DNA of 64,000 bases from Marinobacter halotolerans (lineage in GTDB: Bacteria; Pseudomonadota; Gammaproteobacteria; Pseudomonadales; Oleiphilaceae). This document shows positions 30,488 to 37,346 of the stretch, one piece after another. Below the pieces are notes generated by a model that saw only the letters and a list, made by a program, of their open reading frames with translations, had not been told where the DNA came from and ran no database searches. A program made the position numbers and the translations under genes. Position 1 is the stretch's first letter. Each line of letters starts with the position of its first letter. The stretch is taken from the NCBI RefSeq assembly GCF_008795985.1, contig NZ_VMHP01000001.1, positions 1,426,001 to 1,490,000 on the forward strand. The letters are read 5' to 3'.

Positions 30488-30553
30488 TCCTAACGCGAAA
30501 CTAAGCGGCGCCCTGACAAGGGCGCTGGCGGCGGCCGCAGGCCGGAAAGACGT
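30488..30553 (-). repeat. attC site 2 (half site)
   Basis: Same family as sites 11 and 14 (GGCGCCCTGACAAGGGCG block). The R' core is intact (GTTAGGA on the minus strand), but the R'' and L'' half, which in the relatives reads GTTAACAAGGCGC, is absent. The break falls at TTCCGGCC, where a truncated gene joins. Confidence 0.8.
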
Positions 30554-30633
30554 TCCACGCCCAGAACCCCGGAAACCGGCAAGAGATGAATGATGCCTAC
30601 GAGCACCAGCAGGCCTGTGACAACTTTCTCCAT
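30490..30633 (-). pseudogene. Truncated cassette membrane-protein gene fused into attC
   Basis: ATG at 30633 with GGAAGAGAGG upstream. It reads MEKVVTGLLVLVGIIHLLPV, then SGVLGVERLSGL, the start of a well-known small four-helix cassette protein family, and after about 32 codons continues into the attC as RPPPAPLSG and stops. The full relative should be about 120-130 residues. A deletion removed the gene's 3' part together with the first half of its attC. The 131-residue cassette protein at 36320 is of similar type. Confidence 0.7.
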
Positions 30634-30652
30634 GTTTGCCTCTCTTCCTTGA

Positions 30653-30720
30653 ATTTAGCGCGGAGCACAGCGTGTCGGAGCGACAGCGAAAGTGCGTCCG
30701 CCAAAAGCCCCTGATTATGT
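30653..30720 (-). repeat. attC site 3 (degenerate cores)
   Basis: Related to site 7 (CGGAGCG-CAGCG, GTGCGTCCG, CAA-AGCC). On the minus strand R'' is CATAATC and R' is GCTAAAT; the invariant GTT of the cleavage core has become GCT, so recombination here should be lost. Confidence 0.7.
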
Positions 30721-30729
30721 GATCTTAGC

Positions 30730-31131
30730 CTACTCTGGCAGGCCCTCGAACTCCGGCACGTCACCAATAGCCCCGTCCCAAAGCGCTCTGCTCGATGTGA
30801 AGATGTGCGCAGTTGGCAACACAGAGACTTCATTATCCAAACACCCTGCGGGAACGACGAGCAAGCCTGGGATCTGATTGTTTGGCAATGCTGAGCCACA
30901 CAGTTTACAAAAGCTTTTGTTATGACGAGTGCCTGGAAGCGTAAAGGAAGTCACAGCAAGTGCACCCGACCGCCAGACCAATTTAGCTGACTTTGAGAAT
31001 AAATTTGCCGCATGGGCCGAACCCGTATCTTTTTGACAATGCCGACAATGGCACAGGTAGAAGCTATCGAATTCACCTTTGACCTGAAAGCTCACCGTGC
31101 CGCAAAGACAAGAACCGAAATGATCAGTCAT
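30730..31131 (-). CDS. GFA-family (glutathione/formaldehyde-type) zinc protein
   Basis: 133 residues of the GFA/CENP-V fold. Metal-binding cysteines are in CLCGTVSF, CHCRHCQ and FCKLCGSALP, the usual CxC, CxxC and CxxC arrangement. Members are small cytoplasmic zinc proteins, some linked to S-hydroxymethylglutathione; function of cassette copies is unknown. Single-gene cassette with attC 3 downstream. A different GFA cassette lies at 36832. Confidence 0.9.
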   Translation of the reverse strand: MTDHFGSCLCGTVSFQVKGEFDSFYLCHCRHCQKDTGSAHAANLFSKSAKLVWRSGALAVTSFTLPGTRHNKSFCKLCGSALPNNQIPGLLVVPAGCLDNEVSVLPTAHIFTSSRALWDGAIGDVPEFEGLPE

Positions 31132-31164
31132 GAGAACCTCTTCCGTGGCCTAGAGGTGAAGTGC

Positions 31165-31242
31165 ACATAGCGCCAAGCGCACCGGTGAGTTTGACGTAGC
31201 GAAGCGGAGACAAAGGCATCCGAGTGACGCGCCTGGTTAGCT
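31165..31242 (-). repeat. attC site 4 (R' core mutated)
   Basis: R'' is AGCTAAC on the minus strand, R' is GCTATGT (GTT changed to GCT). The centre carries the imperfect stem with GTTTGACGTAGCGAAGCGGAG. It ends the toxin-antitoxin cassette. Confidence 0.7.
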
Positions 31243-31539
31243 GTTCCCAAGCATGTACGCACGAAGCTGCCGCTCCTCTCGCATGACATAAAGAACGAGA
31301 ACCCGCTTCTTATCTTCACGATAAAAAATGCGACACGGGGGAACCACTACCTCCCTGTATACCGAATTAGGAAGCTCTGGAGGAATCCGTCCGGATTGGG
31401 GAAAATCTTCCAAGCGCTCGGTCTTATCGAAAACTTCTTGGACCAGATGACTTGCGGCAGCAGGATTATCCAGAGCAATGTACTCAGCGATGGCATCCAG
31501 TTCTTGAAGGGCAGGCTCCGTCCAGATTACTTCAGCCAC
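31237..31539 (-). CDS. ParE/RelE-superfamily toxin
   Basis: 100 residues. The pattern IWTEPALQELDAIAEYIA, AAASHLVQEVFDKTERLEDFP, GRIPPELPN, YREVVVPPCRIFYRED and VLYVMREERQL is that of ParE-like toxins, which block gyrase or cleave mRNA depending on subgroup. It is the second gene of a toxin-antitoxin pair and overlaps the antitoxin gene by 13 bases. Its stop lies at the R'' core of attC 4. Toxin-antitoxin cassettes are known to stabilise integron arrays. Confidence 0.9.
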   Translation of the reverse strand: MAEVIWTEPALQELDAIAEYIALDNPAAASHLVQEVFDKTERLEDFPQSGRIPPELPNSVYREVVVPPCRIFYREDKKRVLVLYVMREERQLRAYMLGNS

Positions 31540-31784
31540 TTACTCATTTTCTCCCTGGCCTCACTTTGGCTGTACGTTCTTCCCTCCAGTAAAGCACGCT
31601 CTCCCCGTGAGAGCCCTTCAAGCAGCTCAAGCCGGCGCTGCATAAACTCATAATCCTGCACATCGACAAGGTATGCGGATGGCTGACCATGCTCCGTGAT
31701 CAGTATCGGCTCTTTAGACAAGTGCAGATCTGCCAGAATCTTTGTGGCTTGGCGTTTGAGGTTCGTAACAAGCTCGACTTTCAT
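31527..31784 (-). CDS. Phd/YefM-family antitoxin
   Basis: 85 residues. The N-terminal DNA-binding part reads VTNLKRQATKILADLHLSKE, then PILITEHGQPSAYLVDV, a standard Phd/YefM fold; the C-terminal helix (about 55-85) should wrap the toxin. First gene of the pair. It has a promoter of its own with an overlapping palindrome (31807-31843), consistent with autorepression by the antitoxin or complex. Confidence 0.9.
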   Translation of the reverse strand: MKVELVTNLKRQATKILADLHLSKEPILITEHGQPSAYLVDVQDYEFMQRRLELLEGLSRGERALLEGRTYSQSEAREKMSKWLK

Positions 31785-31806
31785 GGGCTCACCCTGAATC
31801 AGACTG

Positions 31807-31843
31807 AAAGTGGCACTATAGTATCACTTTTCGCGTGAGGCAA
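31807..31843 (-). promoter_or_regulatory. Toxin-antitoxin promoter with overlapping operator
   Basis: On the minus strand -35 TTGCCT (31838-31843) and -10 TATAGT (31815-31820) are 17 bases apart. A 24-base palindrome (31807-31830) covers the -10: outer arms AAAGTG/CACTTT and centre ACTATAGT. The start codon follows 23 bases downstream of the palindrome. This gives the pair expression independent of an array promoter. Confidence 0.8.
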
Positions 31844-31847
31844 TCAC

Positions 31848-31919
31848 AGCTAACGCCTTGGGTAAGCTGCCGTTGCGGAGCGCAGCGTAGTACCGGTCAG
31901 CTTCACCCACTGGTTATGA
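31848..31919 (-). repeat. attC site 5
   Basis: R' on the minus strand is GTTAGCT and R'' is TCATAAC. The body (CTTGGGTAAGCT, GCGGAGCGCAGCGTAGTAC, GGTCAGCTTCACCCACT) is nearly identical to site 13, 4.4 kb away. Confidence 0.85.
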
Positions 31920-31931
31920 GGTAGACGAATA

Positions 31932-32279
31932 CTACTCGTTCACAATCACCTGAAAACCGCCATAAATAAGCCGACTTCCATCAAATGGCATTGGGTTTTC
32001 CTGCATTCTTGGGTCGTCCGCAATAGCTTTCATACCGGCGTCCCTAGCCTGTCGTGACGGCCATGTGACCCATGAAAAGACAACTGTTTCATCTTCCCGA
32101 CATTGCACCGCCTGTTTGAATGACGTCTTTTCACCCGCCGGGATGTCATCGCCCCAACATTCGACTAACCGAGTTGCTCCATGTTCTTTAAACAATTGAG
32201 CCGCTTCAGTCGCGTGGCGAATATACTCCTCTTTATTTTTTGTTGGCACTGCTGCAACGAAGCCTTCAACGTAGTCCAT
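31932..32279 (-). CDS. DUF1428 (YbaA-like) cassette protein
   Basis: 115 residues. The start MDYVEGFVAAVPTKNKEEYI, then LFKEHGATRLVECWGDD, VFSWVTWPSRQARDAG and the end MPFDGSRLIYGGFQVI are the DUF1428 pattern, a ferredoxin-like dimeric barrel of unknown function related to E. coli YbaA. Chromosomal and cassette copies both occur. Single-gene cassette followed by attC 5. Confidence 0.9.
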   Translation of the reverse strand: MDYVEGFVAAVPTKNKEEYIRHATEAAQLFKEHGATRLVECWGDDIPAGEKTSFKQAVQCREDETVVFSWVTWPSRQARDAGMKAIADDPRMQENPMPFDGSRLIYGGFQVIVNE

Positions 32280-32295
32280 TTTTGATTCCCTCTTG

Positions 32296-32373
32296 CCTCA
32301 ACGCCCGGCACATGCCCCGGTTTGGAGCCGCGAAGCGGCGGAAAAGCGGTCTCCGTGATGCCGCTGGTTAATC
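32296..32373 (-). repeat. attC site 6
   Basis: R' is GTTGAGG and R'' is GATTAAC on the minus strand, bracketing a palindromic body with GGAGCCGCGAAGCGGCGG. The TAA stop of the lipoprotein gene lies inside R''. Confidence 0.8.
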
Positions 32374-32652
32374 ACTGTACTTTTGGACAAGAGCCTCAGT
32401 TTCATCAACCTTCTCGACTTGGCCATCCCCTCGGTATTTGAAGAACTGCCCCTCATCATCCTTAAAAACTTCACCGGCATTTATGACGACAACATGCTTC
32501 GGAGGAATTACTTCCAGTTCGCCGGTATTCTGGTCGATCAAATAGACAACACCTGCTGAGGTTTCAAAAAGCGAAAAGTCGGGAGCTGCTGAAAATGTAT
32601 TATTATCACACCCTGTGAGAATAACAGTTGCCAGAAGAATCCATAATCTCAT
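32368..32652 (-). CDS. Small lipoprotein cassette gene
   Basis: 94 residues, no family recognised. A signal peptide ends in the lipobox LTGC (cysteine at residue 15). The mature part contains VVYLIDQNTGELEVIPPKHV and EVFKDDEGQFFKYRGDGQVE, two short beta-hairpin-like units. Probably anchored in the membrane on the periplasmic side. The stop codon lies in its own attC (site 6). Confidence 0.75.
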   Translation of the reverse strand: MRLWILLATVILTGCDNNTFSAAPDFSLFETSAGVVYLIDQNTGELEVIPPKHVVVINAGEVFKDDEGQFFKYRGDGQVEKVDETEALVQKYSD

Positions 32653-32669
32653 CCGAGAGTCTCCAATAG

Positions 32670-32741
32670 GATTAACGCTTTGGCTTTGCGGCGTACCGGA
32701 GCGCCAGCGTAGGTGCGTCCGGCAACAGCCACTTGTTATAT
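32670..32741 (-). repeat. attC site 7
   Basis: R' is GTTAATC and R'' is ATATAAC on the minus strand. The body (CGGAGCGCCAGCG, GGTGCGTCCGGCAACAGCC) is the intact relative of degenerate site 3. Confidence 0.8.
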
Positions 32742-33528
32742 TTTTTGTGCAAACAACTCGATTGATCTACGGCCTCTCTGCATTTGAAAAAAATCAATTT
32801 CTCTTCCTTCGAGAGCGTTCCTTAATCTATCAATATCGGCACGGTCAGCATTTAGTCCAAAATATATCCTATCCACCGCTTCCGGAGGGTGCCCAACGCA
32901 ACGAACGCGGTCATCAGGACCTTCAGCAAAATCGTTCAGGAGCAGTCGATACTCTCGCTCATAAGACCAATCCGGCGCTTTAATATATAGAAAGTCCTCA
33001 GAGCGATTTTCCTCCCCCCCCATTCATCATACGACTTAAGATATCTGGCATTTCAGTAGTGTAATCCGTGTCTTGATGATGGTAGAGATCAAGGGACTCG
33101 GTCAGAACATCAAGGTCATACCGAACACAGAAACCGGTATGAGAATTTGCATAATGACTCCACATCAAAATATTCCGATTACACCGAGACAGGCAAAAAA
33201 TGAAGCGCCTAAGGGTTGCGGCGATGACGACCTCGGCATACGGCCAAATTTGATGCTCGTGAATCCGCCCCTCCTTTTCGAGTTGTTTAACTCTATCCAA
33301 TTCCTCAGAAACCAATTGATGGAACTGGGCCTCATTTAGCATCACCGAATTGGGCTGTTTATAAAGGAAGCCCGCCATCGAACGATATGTAAAAAGGGTA
33401 AGCGGTGGTTTGCTATCAAATGGATCGTTGAAGGTTTCGCCAATGGCAAACCACATCTGGTTATTGACCAGCGCATTAATGTGGTTTTCTAAAAAGTTGC
33501 GATATTTATACAGATGCATGATCCCCAT
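32736..33528 (-). pseudogene. DUF2971 gene split by a frameshift at a G8 run
   Basis: Two overlapping frames together make one DUF2971-like protein. The first (start 33528 or 33519, MHLYKYRNF) carries WFAIGETFNDPFDSKPP and MWSHYANSHTGFCVRYD, both typical of the family, and runs into a stop after a G8 tract at 33014-33021. The second frame continues with YIKAPDWSYEREYRLLL and ends in FAQKI. Removing one G would join them into a protein of about 265 residues, the family's normal length. So this is a one-base insertion, a slippage-controlled switch, or a sequencing error. DUF2971 function is unknown. Confidence 0.8.
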
Positions 33529-33531
33529 CGA

Positions 33532-33615
33532 ATATAACGCCAGCAGCATGCGCGGCTTTGAAATGGAGGCGAAGCCGCAATGAAAAAGACGTCGCCTTGC
33601 CTGCGATTGTTAGGG
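33532..33615 (-). repeat. attC site 8
   Basis: R' is GTTATAT and R'' is CCCTAAC on the minus strand. The body (GGAGGCGAAGCCGCAATG, GACGTCGCCTTGCC) matches degenerate site 1. Confidence 0.85.
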
Positions 33616-34212
33616 CTAGTGCGGCAATTGGTACGAGACATTGCCGTTATTCACCTTTATGTACTTACGCTGCTCAAGGTCTTTCACAATCGAGCTTAGC
33701 TGATGTTCCGACAGCTTCTCTGTGAACAGCGAATTGATGGTGTTGGAAAGCGTCTTCACCTTGCGAGGGCGAGACTGCCCCCGGCCTGCCAGGTTTTTAA
33801 CAATGGCGGATACCATATCGTCGGTAGAGGTAGCCGTGGACATTCTTACTACTGGAATTTCCGCCAAGTCTCGCTCACGCTGGATTTTGATGCTACGCGA
33901 TTTGAGATGCTTGATCAGCGTGTCAAAGCCGGTATCTCGGGAGATGATGTGGAAGTACGCACCTGAGTCCTTGGCTGCCAGCTCACCAATGTAATAGGCA
34001 ATGTGAAAATCGAGAGCGTTTTTGCCGGTGCCCGTAATTTTAATATATTGCGCAGCATCCCCAAGGCCCTGCATCGCTGCAGCCAGATCAAACGGTATCT
34101 TTGCCTGGTTGGCACCAACGAAAACCAACACTTTGAAAGGGTGCTGCTTGAGAACCTCCAGATTACTCGGCTGCACATTTTCAAAATCTATCAGAACATA
34201 GTTTGTTGCCAA
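33616..34212 (-). CDS. NYN/PIN-domain protein with C-terminal winged helix
   Basis: 198 residues. The N-terminal half is an NYN (LabA-like) PIN-fold ribonuclease domain: NYVLIDFENVQP with the first acidic cluster, KNALDFHIAYYIGEL with the central Asp, and HIISRDTGFDTLIKHL with the last acidic group. The C-terminal part (about 150-198: LFTEKLSEHQLSSIVKDLEQ, KYIKVNNGNVSYQL) looks like a small winged helix. It probably cuts or binds RNA. Single-gene cassette followed by attC 8. Confidence 0.88.
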   Translation of the reverse strand: MATNYVLIDFENVQPSNLEVLKQHPFKVLVFVGANQAKIPFDLAAAMQGLGDAAQYIKITGTGKNALDFHIAYYIGELAAKDSGAYFHIISRDTGFDTLIKHLKSRSIKIQRERDLAEIPVVRMSTATSTDDMVSAIVKNLAGRGQSRPRKVKTLSNTINSLFTEKLSEHQLSSIVKDLEQRKYIKVNNGNVSYQLPH

Positions 34213-34234
34213 GCAGGCTCTCCTTGTTTCTTTG

Positions 34235-34324
34235 CCCTAACGCTGCGGTGACCGGCGCCGGCGCGACAGCGACGGGAACCAAAAGCACACAGCTTTTGGC
34301 GTCCGGTTGACCGATTGGTTAGAT
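34235..34324 (-). repeat. attC site 9
   Basis: R' is GTTAGGG and R'' is ATCTAAC on the minus strand. The long body (GGGAACCAAAAGC, GCTTTTGGCGTCCGGTTGACCG) is shared with site 16. Confidence 0.85.
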
Positions 34325-34573
34325 TTACTGTCCAGATTTTTGACCATTGATGCCGTAGTCGACAATTGACTGAGTCCTTGCATCGTGGAGTTTGCGACGT
34401 TTTTGACCTTCTTGAAGAGCGAGTATGTCTCGATACTCCGCTTTGACAGCAGCTTGCTCGTCCTCACTCAAACTGTTCCACTCTTCTCCGGTTAAACCAT
34501 AGTAGGGAGCGGCACACCCTTGTATTCCCAGTGCTATAAAAAATATTCCAATACAACAAAGCAGACTTTTCAT
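34325..34573 (-). CDS. Small lipoprotein cassette gene
   Basis: 82 residues from the ATG at 34573, with GAAAGGAAGC upstream; a longer frame would run into attC 10. The signal peptide ends in IQGC (lipobox). The mature part is charged and helical (EEWNSLSEDEQAAVKAEYRD, LQEGQKRRKLHDARTQ). I recognise no named family. The stop codon abuts attC 9. Confidence 0.75.
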   Translation of the reverse strand: MKSLLCCIGIFFIALGIQGCAAPYYGLTGEEWNSLSEDEQAAVKAEYRDILALQEGQKRRKLHDARTQSIVDYGINGQKSGQ

Positions 34574-34591
34574 ACGCTTCCTTTCAGAAAA

Positions 34592-34693
34592 ATCTAACGC
34601 CGAAGCACAGCGGCGACCTTGGAATGGCGACGAAGGAGCCATGGAAAGGGCGTCCGGTGGCCATCGGCCGCGTACTGCTGCGCCTTGTTAACC
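34592..34693 (-). repeat. attC site 10
   Basis: R' is GTTAGAT and R'' is GGTTAAC on the minus strand. The longest site in the array; it shares GAAGCACAGCGGCG and GCGTCCGGTGGCCATCGGCC with site 15 but has about 25 extra bases near the centre. Confidence 0.85.
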
Positions 34694-35278
34694 ATTGACT
34701 CTTCGCCACTGCGAAAACCCATACAGCGGAGCACCACTGGAGACACAACAGAGCTCAGCGCCAGTTATGACCCAAACCGAGCCAAACTCACGACAAAGAT
34801 CGCTCAAATTGGCAACCAAGGTTGCCCAAGAAGCATCCTTGCCGATGAAGTTGGCATATAACAACAAATGTAGCTCTCTGGAATTCGAATATCGCTTTCT
34901 GACTTTGCTTTCTATAGCCCGCCTGAGTCTTTCATAAGCGTACTTTTCGGCTACCACTCCATCCTCAAAATGGTGTGGATTGCCTGCTCGATATTCGAGA
35001 TTTCGCTTTCGTCCCTCGTCCAGAACTTCTGTGACCTGGAATGGAAAAACTTTACCTAGCGCGTGAAAAAGAAAGTCATAGTCGCGCTGCTCGTCTTCCT
35101 CTGCTATCTCTACCTCACAGGGTCCGATATGGTTTTCGTACCCCTCGGAAAATACTGCCGCACACCACATTTCTCGCAGGCGATTGTTCGCTCGCTGAGT
35201 GACGAATGCATCGTCTCCCACAAGCGCCCTCTCATGCGCTACATATTCAGAAAGTTCAAAATGCTTAAATCGGGCCAT
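34688..35278 (-). CDS. Hypothetical cassette protein, nuclease-like arrangement possible
   Basis: 196 residues, not recognised. Acidic residues in CEVEIAEEDEQRDYDFLFHA and then FPFQVTEVLDEGRK could form a PD-(D/E)xK-type site (E...D...QVTE), followed by a charged helix (KYAYERLRRAIESKVRKRYS) and LHLLLYANFIGK. That reading is only a motif guess. No signal or membrane segment. The stop lies in R'' of attC 10. Confidence 0.7.
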   Translation of the reverse strand: MARFKHFELSEYVAHERALVGDDAFVTQRANNRLREMWCAAVFSEGYENHIGPCEVEIAEEDEQRDYDFLFHALGKVFPFQVTEVLDEGRKRNLEYRAGNPHHFEDGVVAEKYAYERLRRAIESKVRKRYSNSRELHLLLYANFIGKDASWATLVANLSDLCREFGSVWVITGAELCCVSSGAPLYGFSQWRRVNG

Positions 35279-35280
35279 AT

Positions 35281-35364
35281 GGTTAACGCCAAGCTAAGCG
35301 GCGCCCTGACAAGGGCGTCCGGTGGAGGCCGAAGGCCGGAACGAACTTAAGCGCCTTGTTAACG
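35281..35364 (-). repeat. attC site 11
   Basis: R' is GTTAACC and R'' is CGTTAAC on the minus strand. The body (AAGCGGCGCCCTGACAAGGG, GGAGGCCGAAGGCCGGAACG) is the full-length relative of half site 2 and of site 14. Confidence 0.9.
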
Positions 35365-35367
35365 AAT

Positions 35368-35637
35368 TTAGCTGTCATAGGACCGAGCTTCGAGCACATA
35401 GCCACAATCTGGATTGGAGCACAATGAAACAACCTGGCCTCCTCCGGGGACGTCCATGGAAAGCAGTGCACCGCACTCAGGACATTTGGGAGACTCCCGT
35501 TGCTCAACGCTGTTGGCAGCCATGTGAGACTGGATAATATCCTTCAAGACCAGATCGAAGGTGGTTTGTCGCTCTTTTGCTAGCTCAGAGATATACATGG
35601 CCTCATCCAGAGGTAAATCGACTTCAACCTTCGGCAT
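35368..35637 (-). CDS. Small protein with helix N-terminus and zinc ribbon
   Basis: 89 residues from the ATG at 35637, with GGGAGGT upstream. The first 40 residues (MPKVEVDLPLDEAMYISELA, QTTFDLVLKDIIQSH) resemble a ribbon-helix-helix DNA-binding unit. The C-terminal part has CPECGALL and CSNPDCGY, a four-cysteine zinc ribbon. A small nucleic-acid-binding protein is plausible. Single-gene cassette. Confidence 0.75.
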   Translation of the reverse strand: MPKVEVDLPLDEAMYISELAKERQTTFDLVLKDIIQSHMAANSVEQRESPKCPECGALLSMDVPGGGQVVSLCSNPDCGYVLEARSYDS

Positions 35638-35651
35638 CCAAACCTCCCTAT

Positions 35652-35723
35652 CGTTAACGCCAGCGGTAATGGGCGGCAACGGAGCGGAGCGCAGTTGGCG
35701 TCCCGTTGACCGCCTTGTTGTGC
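35652..35723 (-). repeat. attC site 12
   Basis: R' is GTTAACG and R'' is GCACAAC on the minus strand. Short body with GGCGGCAACGGAGCGGAGCG and GGCGTCCCGTTGACCGCC. No close relative elsewhere in the array. Confidence 0.8.
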
Positions 35724-35724
35724 G

Positions 35725-36210
35725 TCATTTTCGATACTCCTCCATGATTTCCCTCAGCCTCTCCTTGTACTCAATCTCGACATCCGGCCCGCACCTACCG
35801 ACCTGGTCTTCAAAAATCGGATTCAATGCTGTCTGGTAATAGCCCCCATTTGAATCAATCGACTGAATCGTGTACTCGGTGCGCCATTCCCACAGATTTT
35901 TACTTGGCACAAAGGTGAAGTCGGTGCCTTTGCCCCAACGTGCCATGTCTTCTTCCGATCCATCCAAATTTCTAAATTTACAATAAAAGTACGAACCTTC
36001 ATCAGGTTGTGACTCGGCAGCCTCGGGAGGGCTTTGGTTCACACGAGTACATTCAGCTTGGCTGATTCCGAACTCTTCGCAACAGCTAATTTGGCTCGTT
36101 CGGTCTGAGTGGGCGAGGCATACCCTCAGGTCCATATTGTCCACCGATGCCAAAGCCAACGGGAGGTAAAACAAGCAAACGATGAACAATGGCAGTGTTA
36201 TTCGTAACAC
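35725..36210 (-). CDS. Secreted cysteine-containing cassette protein
   Basis: 161 residues with a signal peptide (1-21, ending LALAS). The mature part has seven cysteines (MDLRVCLAHSDR, SCCEEFGISQAEC, YFYCKF, GRCGPD), implying disulfides in the periplasm or outside. The first region (CCEEFGISQAECTRV) looks like a small helical unit. I recognise no family. Single-gene cassette. Confidence 0.75.
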   Translation of the reverse strand: MLRITLPLFIVCLFYLPLALASVDNMDLRVCLAHSDRTSQISCCEEFGISQAECTRVNQSPPEAAESQPDEGSYFYCKFRNLDGSEEDMARWGKGTDFTFVPSKNLWEWRTEYTIQSIDSNGGYYQTALNPIFEDQVGRCGPDVEIEYKERLREIMEEYRK

Positions 36211-36253
36211 CCGAAAGGCTCCTTCCTATTGTTTTGTTCAATAAAGCTGTACC

Positions 36254-36325
36254 GCACAACGCCTTGGGTAAGCTTCCGGTGCGGAGCGCAGCGTAGTACA
36301 GGTCAGCTTCACCCACTGGTTATGC
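36254..36325 (-). repeat. attC site 13
   Basis: R' is GTTGTGC and R'' is GCATAAC on the minus strand. The body is nearly identical to site 5. Confidence 0.85.
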
Positions 36326-36715
36326 CGCCGACCGCTGAACCTTGACCGCCACGAAGAAAATCAATGTCGCCAGCACCACGACGATATCCATTATGATTGC
36401 TGGTGCGGCTTGGCCTAAAAATTCTTGGCCGTAAATCAGGACCAGTGACACGAAAATCGCCTTGCTTATCGCACCCATCGCAGCGGAAAAGACCCGGTGC
36501 CTCTCGACTAGTGCTCCGTATATCAAGACGAGCCCTATAAGGCCGACGAGGGCTGACCAGCTGCGCACAATGATTGATTGAAGGCCACCGTCGAATGAAG
36601 CGCCGAACATTGATTCAAGTGCAGCTTGAGGCGCTACAAGGCCATAAAACATGGTAGCCGTCAGCAAGCCTGACACCAGCATGACCCACTTAAAGTTCCT
36701 TTTGACGAGTTCCAT
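36320..36715 (-). CDS. Four-helix membrane protein, cassette type
   Basis: 131 residues with four hydrophobic segments (about 9-29, 46-66, 78-95 and 102-126). The phrase MFGASFDGGLQSIIVRSWSA, then LVGLIGLVLIYGAL, belongs to a small inner-membrane protein group often found in environmental cassettes. Function is unknown. The stop lies in R'' of attC 13. A truncated gene of comparable type is at 30490. Confidence 0.8.
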   Translation of the reverse strand: MELVKRNFKWVMLVSGLLTATMFYGLVAPQAALESMFGASFDGGLQSIIVRSWSALVGLIGLVLIYGALVERHRVFSAAMGAISKAIFVSLVLIYGQEFLGQAAPAIIMDIVVVLATLIFFVAVKVQRSAA

Positions 36716-36765
36716 AATTCCCTTATGTGCTTATAGTTGATGGCAGCTTGTGACTCTGCCCTGCG

Positions 36766-36850
36766 GCATAACGCTTTTGTTTAGCGGCGCCCCGACAGGG
36801 GCGTCCGGTGGAGGCCGTAGGCCGGAACGAACTACAACAACTTGTTAAGT
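36766..36850 (-). repeat. attC site 14
   Basis: R' is GTTATGC and R'' is ACTTAAC on the minus strand. Same family as sites 2 and 11. Confidence 0.9.
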
Positions 36851-37251
36851 GATTCCAGGCTATCAGGCCCACCATCCAACCGAACGCACTCGGCAGACTC
36901 TTGCTCCCAAGGGGCAGCGGACTTTGTATGAAGGTGAGCAGAAATCCTCGATGTATCCAATTCATCGAGTAAACCGGCAGGAATCCAGACCATTCCGCTG
37001 CCCCTCAGGCTGTTAGGAACCGGACTACCGCATACTGAACAGAAATCGCTTCGGAAGCCGCTGGGCTTTATGTAGGATCTGATATCACTTTCGCCTGACA
37101 CCCAACGAAAAGCGCTACCCTGCACAAAAGTGGCAGCATTAGCGGCTGCTCCTGTGGCTTTGCGACACAACGAACAGTGACATTGATAGAGGTTGCGAAT
37201 CTCCTCTTCAATTTCGAACTTCACGTTTCCGCAGAGACATTCACCTTTCAT
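36832..37251 (-). CDS. GFA-family zinc protein, second cassette copy
   Basis: 139 residues. Cysteines lie in CLCGNVKF, QCHCSLCRK and FCSVCGSPVPN, the GFA metal-binding pattern. Sequence is clearly different from the GFA cassette at 30730 (different termini and loops), so they were captured separately. AAAGGA precedes the ATG. The stop TAG lies inside attC 14, 12 bases before its R'' core ends. Confidence 0.9.
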   Translation of the reverse strand: MKGECLCGNVKFEIEEEIRNLYQCHCSLCRKATGAAANAATFVQGSAFRWVSGESDIRSYIKPSGFRSDFCSVCGSPVPNSLRGSGMVWIPAGLLDELDTSRISAHLHTKSAAPWEQESAECVRLDGGPDSLESLNKLL

Positions 37252-37267
37252 CGATCAGTCCTTTGAC

Positions 37268-37346
37268 ACTTAACGCCGAAGCACAGCGGCGCCACGTCGG
37301 TGGCGTCCGGCGGCCATCGGCCGCGTACTGCTGCGACTTGTTATGG
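37268..37346 (-). repeat. attC site 15
   Basis: R' is GTTAAGT and R'' is CCATAAC on the minus strand. Shares the body of site 10 without the central insertion. Confidence 0.88.
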
